Below, in pieces: positions 9,020-14,525 of a DNA stretch of 14,525 nucleotides (the first letter of the stretch is position 1; every line of letters begins with the position of its first letter). This DNA is from Phoronis ovalis (taxonomy: Eukaryota > Phoronida > Phoronidae). Made by a program: the position numbers and the translations under genes. The DNA lies in NCBI GenBank assembly GCA_028565635.1, contig JAOXYB010031865.1:1-14525 (forward strand), given 5' to 3'. The notes beneath the pieces were generated by a model. It made no database searches. It was not told the DNA's origin and saw only the letters and a program-made list of their open reading frames with translations.

Positions 9020-9090
9020 TCCTCGGGGGGGGGGTTATTTCACTAAATGTTGGGTAGGGTTGTGTGGCCCGGTTCTAAAAACCGGATCCT
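9020..9090. repeat. Head of another repeat copy (D) with G10 run and hairpin
   Basis: A run of ten G (9025-9034) precedes ttatttcactaaatgttggg and tagggttgtgtggccc, resembling the heads at 5269 and 7167. A perfect 6-bp hairpin, ccggtt (9069-9074) with aaccgg (9080-9085), closes it. Confidence 0.5.
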
Positions 9091-9960
9091 CTTATTTTTT
9101 CATGCCAAGAAACTGTTTTGCTTAACTTTTGCTTGCTAAAAACACGATTGTTAAATTGTGTGTATTGGTAAAACTTGCTTGCTAAAAATGAAAAACTATC
9201 TTAAGTGAGAGCCAGCTTTTTTTTCAATCATCCAGATTCCTCTGGTGTGTTCATATTATATGTACAAGAGGGTGATGCTTAGATCCTGATTCATCGTTAG
9301 ATAGCAACATCAATTCCCAAGTAATGAACAAGCAAAGTCTCAACTCAAGCGGATACAAGCTCAGACTTCTTTTTAGGGGTCAAGTACATAGCACTGTGCA
9401 ACAAACACATACAATTTTGTTATCTGGCGCAATGTCATTAATATCAGATGAGTTCTCATAATGCGGTAATTGCACAGGTTTTCTAAGCCATAACGACTTG
9501 TGCAAGATAACTATTTTAGATCTAATGGTGCTGCATATGATTACAATCTGAACCACGATGGTGCTGCACAGAATGGCTAATCAGCACAGTCTTGCGCTGC
9601 ACAGCCTGCAAAATTGTGTTGCAAAGTATGGTTCCAAAATAAAGCTACACCCATTGAAAGGAGAAATATTAAACCTATAATGACACCATGTCAAAAGCAC
9701 CTAGCTATAGGGCTGAATGTATAGCCCATCGTAAACAGTGACCCTGAAAAACAAATCCCTATAACCACTTTCAATTAACAATGCCTCTCTGTGAAACAAT
9801 CCATTTCGTTAGCTAAACATTTTATTTTCTTCATTTGTTAGCTTATACATACTTGCTACAGAATAAAATCTACAAGATATCATAACAATGAAATTTTTAT
9901 TATTGAGCTGTGGGGAGAGGGATACTATCATGCAGTTGTACGTGTTTTATTATTTGCTTC
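9091..9960. other. Region upstream of TRABD
   Basis: No gene is seen. It is part repeat-derived (words like those at 8733 recur near 9400 and 9525-9630). The TRABD promoter and any untranslated first exon should lie here or further left, but I cannot point to a core promoter. Confidence 0.4.
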
Positions 9961-9972
9961 TATTACTTTAAG

Positions 9973-10005
9973 ATCTCGTCTGAGGAAATGCTTTAGCTGC
10001 AAATT
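9973..10005 (+). promoter_or_regulatory. TRABD 5' UTR end with a two-codon upstream ORF
   Basis: An acceptor-like tract, cttctattactttaag, ends at 9972, so a non-coding first exon further upstream is likely. In this leader atg ctt tag (9988-9996) forms a two-codon uORF in frame with, and nine bases before, the main start. Its tag also serves as the in-frame stop that fixes 10006 as the start. Such a short uORF could lower translation; that is inference. Confidence 0.5.
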
Positions 10006-10285
10006 ATGGAAACTGGAGAAACAAAATCCACAAGTGCAACTCTTTTGAATTCAAATATAGTATCACAAACTGGCATAGACTCAATAGCTGATAATATTAG
10101 TATGGATAATACACAGATTAAGAGACCTGAAGATTCATGTGAATCAGACTCTTATGATAAAGACAAGGTGGATGACCTGTGTAAACAATCTGAAAATCTT
10201 GAATTGAAAAGTGACATGTCTGAAAACAAAGCAACATGCTGGGATTCAGTTCAAGAAAATGATGACAGTTACACAGATACGGAAG
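10006..10285 (+). CDS. TRABD: TRABD exon 1 (first coding), acidic N-terminus
   Basis: The Met is at 10006 with an in-frame tag at 9994. It is rich in Asp, Glu, Ser and Asn with no hydrophobic segment, so there is no signal peptide. The donor is gtatat at 10286, out in phase 1. Conservation of this part is not recognisable; it is accepted because of frame continuity with the next exon. Confidence 0.78.
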
Positions 10286-13200
10286 GTATATTTGAGCACA
10301 GATATTGATGTATAATGTATTCTTGTATTGATTGTAAAAGGATTTTTTTACTGATAAAATGATTTAAGCCAAGAGTAAAATTATATTCAAAAATTTACTA
10401 ATTTTAGAACTGACATTAAACTCTCAACTTAACATCATATTTACTTATTAAACTATACTTTTCCAGATGATTTTGGACCAAGTGGAGAAGAGTCTGACAT
10501 AGAAGACAACGATGACAGTATTACAGGTGCTGTTAAATATTAAACGTGATATGTATATTGTTAACATACTTACTAAATAAATAAAATTGCTTTAAACCAA
10601 GACATGCAGTAAACATAGGGAGTTACTGCATGAGCATTTCTCAGTAGATGTGTTTGTATTTCTAATGCAGTACTTTTGATGAAGTTTGTTTATTGTTATA
10701 TTTACTTAAAATGACATTGTCATAGAATTCTTGGCAGATTCTATAGTTTTACTTAATTATATGCATCTTTGTTTTTTTTCATATTAAGGTCATTTTGTGC
10801 GCCGTCGCATGTCAAATCCTGTGTTACCTGATACAGTAACTGTCTTAGAATCAGATAATGGTGGTAAAGTGTATTTGGTGGGAACAGCTCACTTCAGTAA
10901 AGAAAGCCAGGAAGACGTTGCACAGGTTGGTATACAGTGACCTTGCAAAATGATTGAATAGTGTAAACTACCCCAAGGGTGACAGCCAGAAAAATTAAGA
11001 ATGCATGTCTCTAATTAAAAAGGGGTTATTTTTTGAGTGGTTAGACTGGACACTCTGAAAATGGTTTGGATGCTATAATTTAAAAGGGTGTGGTCTCAAA
11101 GATTAAGATGGTTCTTGGGGCTGTACCATTAAAATTAAAATTTATCAGGGAGGATGCATCTGAAATTGTTTTGTCCCAGTAATTGGAATCTTTAAACCCT
11201 TGTAATCACCTCTAGTAATTTAAATTTTCTTCTGCACCCCCTTATATTAATGTAATTTAAACCACCCTACCCCCGTAATTGGATTATCAAAGAAAACATA
11301 TAAAAAGTCAAGAAGTATAGTGTGTTCACACATTCAAAGTAACTTACTGGTGTAACAGATGTCTATTCGTGATGGATACAATATGCTGCTAAATGTCTGT
11401 TTGTAGGGCCCAATATGTGGTAAACTTCTGATATAAATATTCTGTAATTCAAAAACATTGAAAATGTGCTAACTGAGTGTTTATTATAATTAGCTGACAG
11501 GATCAAAGAAACTTACACGCAAAGTGATATTAAAATAACACTGAATATAAATAAAACATTGGACAGACAAAGTTCCAGTAGTAATAGCGGTCGTCCAAGG
11601 TGTTGTACATTTTGTGCACAAAAAAAAGATAAACAAAATATTTATTCAATTATTTTCTAATTCAGAATAAATTAATGTTCAAAGATAATTGGCACTGTCA
11701 ACATTTCTTTCTTGATTTACAGGTCATTCAAGCGGTGCAGCCAGATGTTGTTATGGTTGAATTGTGCAGCAGTCGTATAAATATTTTACAATTAGATGAA
11801 CAAACTTTATTGGAGGAGGCAAAAGATATCAACCTAGGCAAGATCCGCACAGCTATAAAACAGGTCAGCTAAAGGATTGGTCAAAATTGATATAAATAAA
11901 TTAAAGGTTTTTGGTTCTTAATTTTTTTTGTGAAAAAGTTAGCACAGAAAAGGCAAAATGCACATCGAAGTATTTGAAAGTGTATATATACATATATATA
12001 TTTATTTTAGAAATATGAGCTTTGTATATTTCGACATCTGAAAATTGGGATGGTGGCAGCTTATGTACAGCTTGTTATTTTAATGCAATGGAAAATAACT
12101 CATCCCATTATTTTTCAATAATTAGGGGACAGATTAATACGTATTGTGTTATATTCATCTAGTATTCAGAAACAACAAAGCGAAGCCATCTATTTATGTG
12201 CATTTAGAATGGCTATTGAGATAAGCCTACTTTAAACATGTAAATAAAATTTTGAATACATTTTTGAATATCAGTGTATATAAGAATCCATTTTGTGAAT
12301 TGAGGTGTATATAAGAACCCATTTTTATGAATTGAGATCCTTTTACCAACCGTTGTCAAAAATAGACGATTCAGGTGCCAGTTATGGCTATTGTAGTCTG
12401 TTAAAGTTAGGCTTTAATCCATTTTAAATCCAAAGATTCTCAGTCTTATAATGTCCTAGTGTTGTAACTTCAGTGGACTTACTAGTATATCATGAACATG
12501 GTGGTAATGAAGAGAGCACTCTTTAATTTCAGGGTGGTCTTATTCAAGGAGTTATGCACCTACTGTTGCTGAGTATGTCAGCTCATATCACCAAGCAGCT
12601 GGGCATGGCACCAGGAGGGGAGTTCAGAACAGCTTTCAGAGAGGTGATTTTTATTCTAATTTATTGCAGTTACATCTTTTTTGTTTACCATACTTTTAAA
12701 CTATACTGGTAGATTATGAGCCATGTCTGCACTCAGTAAAGTTAGCATATCTGTTTTATTGGTAGATTTATAACAATTACGATAGCGTTAAGTGCAAACA
12801 ACATAAAGCATTTGTTACAGCATTGTACCTGTGTATGTGAGTATATTATGTAAGTCTGTATTGTCTTTGTAGGCACGTAAAGTTCCAGGTTGTTCTGTTC
12901 ACCTTGGTGATCGTCCTATCCAAGTGACATTAAGGCGTGCAATAGGTTCACTTTCAACTTGGCAGAAAATAAGATTGGCATGGTTCATGATAATGAATAA
13001 GGAACCAATCAGGTAATCTCAGTAATCTGTGGATTGATACCACTATTGAAATGACAAAATATTAAACATAATGCTGGTTTACAAAGCATCTGAATACTCT
13101 TCATGTCATTTTAGGAGGTTTTTGTAATGCCAATGCTTGTACATGCAGGTTTAAAGGCTAAATTTTATGCTAGTTTGAAACTTCAATATGCCCATTTTGA

Positions 13201-13878
13201 TTACAGTAAAGAGGATGTAGAAAAGTGCAAACAGAAGGATTTACTGGAAGAAATGCTGGCTGAAATGACTGGAGAATTTCCTGCTTTGAGCCGAGTCTTC
13301 GTACATGAACGAGATCTATATCTAACCAACTCAATGAGACTCGCAACACAAACTGTTAAACAACAGGAAAATGAGGAAGGTAGTTAGAATTATAAACTGT
13401 TACACATTTTTTTTTCATATGTGACAGTACGTAATGAGATAAAGTAATGGTATTATTATAATTTATTTATTTTAGCAGTGTAAACCAAGACTTAACAGCA
13501 AGTTAAACAGAAATTAATTTTGAATGTATACAGGCTGTACTTGTATATTATACTAATAAATCAAATGAATGAAAATGAAACTCAGTAGTATTGCCTCTGT
13601 TAAGATTACTCCCTAATGCTTATATGCAGAAAGTCATGTTTCTGCACATGTATCTAGAATTTGATTTTAATACATTACTGTCAGTATCATTTTACTTAAA
13701 TGTGTTATTTCATATTTTATGTGTGCAGTGATAGTTGGTGTATAGGATATTGTCATTGCAATTTTGTTATTTCAGGTTTTGTGCCTCCAGTAGTAGTTGG
13801 TGTGGTGGGTATTGGACATGCAACAGGAATTAAAGAACATTGGAATGATCAAGAGATATGTATAAAAGAAATCATGCA
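10006..13878 (+). CDS. TRABD: TRABD orthologue (TraB domain-containing protein), 3' partial
   Basis: Join 10006-10285, 10467-10526, 10789-10925, 11723-11863, 12533-12643, 12873-13012, 13207-13379, 13776-13878; 381 codons so far, with GT-AG introns whose phases all agree. Residues 1-115 are acidic and Ser-rich, probably disordered. The TraB domain starts near residue 130: KVYLVGTAHFSKESQEDV carries the first GX2H (GTAH, residues 145-148). PDVVMVELC holds the conserved Glu (172). Then come SAHITKQLGMAPGGEFR, HLGDRPI, SKEDVEKCKQKDLLEEM, and the second GX2H in VVGVVGIGHATGI (residues 359-362). TraB/Tiki proteins share a fold with paired GX2H motifs; Tiki members are proteases, but activity of TRABD is not established. 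Relatives are reported at mitochondrial membranes through a C-terminal membrane anchor. That anchor is missing here because the last exon(s) lie beyond the window or were not recognised. The start is set by an in-frame stop at 9994. Confidence 0.92.
10467..10526 (+). CDS. TRABD: TRABD exon 2, acidic linker
   Basis: The acceptor is atacttttccag and the donor is gtgctg at 10527, phase 1 at both ends. It reads DDFGPSGEESDIEDNDDSIT, continuing the acidic N-terminal region. The exon is a multiple of three, so it could be skipped without a frameshift. Confidence 0.72.
10604..10631. repeat. 9-bp perfect inverted repeat in a TRABD intron
   Basis: atgcagtaa (10604-10612) and ttactgcat (10623-10631) flank a 10-base loop. 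Confidence 0.7.
10789..10925 (+). CDS. TRABD: TRABD exon 3, start of TraB domain with GTAH motif
   Basis: The acceptor is ttcatattaag; the donor is gttggt at 10926, which is weaker than consensus but preceded by acag. It reads KVYLVGTAHFSKESQEDVAQ at its end. GTAH is the first GX2H of the TraB/Tiki fold. Confidence 0.9.
10926..11722 (+). other. TRABD intron with degenerate repeat
   Basis: Between about 11000 and 11290, words such as taatttaaa, gggtgtgg and accaccctaccccc recur in both orientations, as expected of a decayed inverted or multi-unit repeat. No exon is visible; the rest is AT-rich. Confidence 0.45.
11723..11863 (+). CDS. TRABD: TRABD exon 4, VMVELC block
   Basis: The acceptor is cttgatttacag; the donor is gtcagc at 11864, phase 0 at both ends. 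It reads VIQAVQPDVVMVELCSSR and then an acidic/leucine helix. The Glu of VELC is invariant in the family members I remember. Confidence 0.9.
11980..12005. repeat. AT/TA microsatellite
   Basis: An interrupted tatata / catatata run lies in the 669-bp TRABD intron. Confidence 0.7.
12274..12336. repeat. Tandem duplication in a TRABD intron, about 31 bp
   Basis: gtgtatataagaa through gaattgag at 12274-12304 is repeated at 12305-12336 with small changes. It abuts dispersed repeat copy 2. Confidence 0.8.
12337..12420 (+). repeat. Dispersed repeat copy 2, in a TRABD intron
   Basis: It shares 22 identical bases (12376-12397) and ttaggctttaa (12407-12417) with the copy at 3766-3835 in the last HROB intron, in the same order and on the same strand. 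Confidence 0.6.
12533..12643 (+). CDS. TRABD: TRABD exon 5, LGMAPGGEFR block
   Basis: The acceptor is ctttaatttcag; the donor is gtgatt at 12644, phase 0 at both ends. It reads LLLLSMSAHITKQLGMAPGG and then EFRTAFRE, near-identical to vertebrate TRABD. Confidence 0.93.
12873..13012 (+). CDS. TRABD: TRABD exon 6, HLGDRPI block
   Basis: The acceptor is tgtctttgtag; the donor is gtaatc at 13013, phase 0 in and phase 2 out. It reads VHLGDRPIQVTLRRAIGSLS, then the WQKIRLAW helix. Confidence 0.93.
13207..13379 (+). CDS. TRABD: TRABD exon 7, CKQKDLLEEM block
   Basis: The acceptor is ttttgattacag; one base completes the Ser codon, giving PISKEDVEKCKQKDLLEEML as in vertebrates. The open frame extends left to 13127, but that part is intron: only the 13207 acceptor restores the conserved ISKEDV junction. 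It ends with the region LYLTNSMRLATQTV, and the donor is gtagtt at 13380. Confidence 0.9.
13776..13878 (+). CDS. TRABD: TRABD exon 8, second GX2H (GIGH) motif
   Basis: The acceptor is gttatttcag; the donor is gtaagt at 13879, phase 1 in and phase 2 out. It reads PPVVVGVVGIGHATGIKEHW and then CIKEIM. The next exon should encode the C-terminal hydrophobic anchor; I do not see it in 13880-14525. Confidence 0.92.
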
Positions 13879-13879
13879 G

Positions 13880-14217
13880 TAAGTTGAATGGACGCTGGAT
13901 AATTTCTGCTGTCTGCTTGCAACAAGTTCAACAAAGACTTTTTTATTTTTTCCACTTTCTGCTTTAGCTAAGATGCTAGTTTGGGATTCTAAGAAGAAAT
14001 CTTGATTCAATTTTTAAACTAATTGCTGTTCAAAAGATGCCGTTTACATCAAAAACTTAATGTGAGCAAAAATGTACCTATTTAGGATCTTTTAAACCGT
14101 TCCACAAAGAGTATGGTGATGGATTTTTTTTACATTTTAAAGAAATGGTAATATGTCTCAAGATTGTAAACAATGAACTTGATATATTTTGCATACTTGG
14201 ATATTGTTAATCCTTTT
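13880..14217. other. TRABD intron or 3' flank, nothing recognised
   Basis: AT-rich sequence following the donor at 13879. I found no acceptor with an open frame encoding the expected C-terminal hydrophobic segment. Confidence 0.5.
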
Positions 14218-14525
14218 TATGCCCATCCGCCATAGTGGAATGGGCATATTCTCGTAGTGTATGTGGCGTCGGCGTATGTACCCTTTTCTTTACGTTGCTA
14301 TAATGGCTTCAGCTTTCGTCAGATCATCTTTGTATTTGGTACAGGGTAAGTACAGGTCAAAGCGGAGGCCTGATATAATTTTGACCTCAATTACTTACAA
14401 GATGGACGATTCAAACGTGGTTCTAGGAAGGCCATAGAATTGTGGGTCGCCTAGGCTAGGTGACATTTTAAAATGACCTTGAGAAGTAGGTCAAATGCCG
14501 AAACGATTCTTGGACATTTTTTGTC
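14218..14525. mobile_element. Interspersed repeat with terminal TATGCCC hairpin, truncated by the window edge
   Basis: It opens with tatgcccat (14218-14226) and atgggcata (14240-14248), a perfect 9-bp stem extendable inward. More than 270 bp of much more GC-balanced sequence follows, with gacct/aggtcaaa words (near 14357, 14381, 14474 and 14490). A hairpin of TATGCCC type followed by aggtcaa-rich sequence is, from memory, common in molluscan and other lophotrochozoan interspersed repeats. No coding capacity is visible in this part. The right end is outside the window. Confidence 0.6.

Larger units (their letters stand above)
8733..9631. repeat. Diverged inverted pair of about 50 bp (8733-8780 and 9582-9631)
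   Basis: The right arm, read as given, starts cagcacagtcttgcgctgca and contains cctgcaaaattgtg. The reverse complement of the left arm starts cagcacaaccatacgctgag and contains the same cctgcaaaattgtg. Similarity is roughly three quarters by eye, with small gaps. The 800 bp between carries more gtgcagtgcc-type words and another head-like sequence at 9025. The arms may be termini of one element or two opposed copies of a repeat. Confidence 0.5.

Noticed and set aside
13127-13206. Left extension of TRABD exon 7 from an ATG at 13127
   Set aside because: The conserved ISKEDV junction is only restored by the acceptor at 13205-13206, so this open part is intron.

Overview
The window is animal (metazoan) genomic DNA, not bacterial. 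It is AT-rich, and the two recognisable genes are split into short exons bounded by GT-AG introns whose reading phases match at every junction. The mix of repeats, including a TATGCCC/GGGCATA hairpin-ended element at the right edge and tRNA-related fragments, suggests a marine invertebrate, probably a lophotrochozoan such as a mollusc or brachiopod. That placement is an inference from memory of such genomes.

Region by region: (1) 124-4103, plus strand, holds the last seven exons of an HROB orthologue (C17orf53/MCM8IP, the homologous-recombination OB-fold protein). Its 5' exons lie left of the window. A poly(A) signal follows at 4231. The 1.4-kb first intron seen here carries a minus-strand tRNA-like/SINE remnant. 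(2) 4104-9960 has no gene I can support. It holds a broken tRNA-Phe(GAA)-like sequence with a duplicated head, a tandem duplication, and a long block of decayed repeats. One family has units resembling aaaatataccc..tggtaa, recurs in several copies and includes a regular 32-bp, five-unit minisatellite at 8399-8558. A second family is built on AATCCA. A 50-bp diverged inverted pair spans 8733-9631. (3) 9973-13878, plus strand, holds the first eight coding exons of a TRABD orthologue (TraB domain-containing protein), with start codon, an in-frame upstream stop and a two-codon upstream ORF. The C-terminal exon(s) lie right of the window. (4) 14218-14525 is the start of an interspersed repeat with a terminal hairpin.

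The two genes lie head to tail but are unrelated in function: HROB acts in nuclear DNA repair with MCM8-MCM9, and TRABD belongs to the TraB/Tiki fold family. They share no visible promoter. Introns of both genes carry the same dispersed repeat, with 22 bp identical. I found no convincing new biological system. The most notable items are the multi-copy repeat family with its 32-bp array, the tRNA-like fragments, and the well-preserved HROB gene, which allows a clear exon model.
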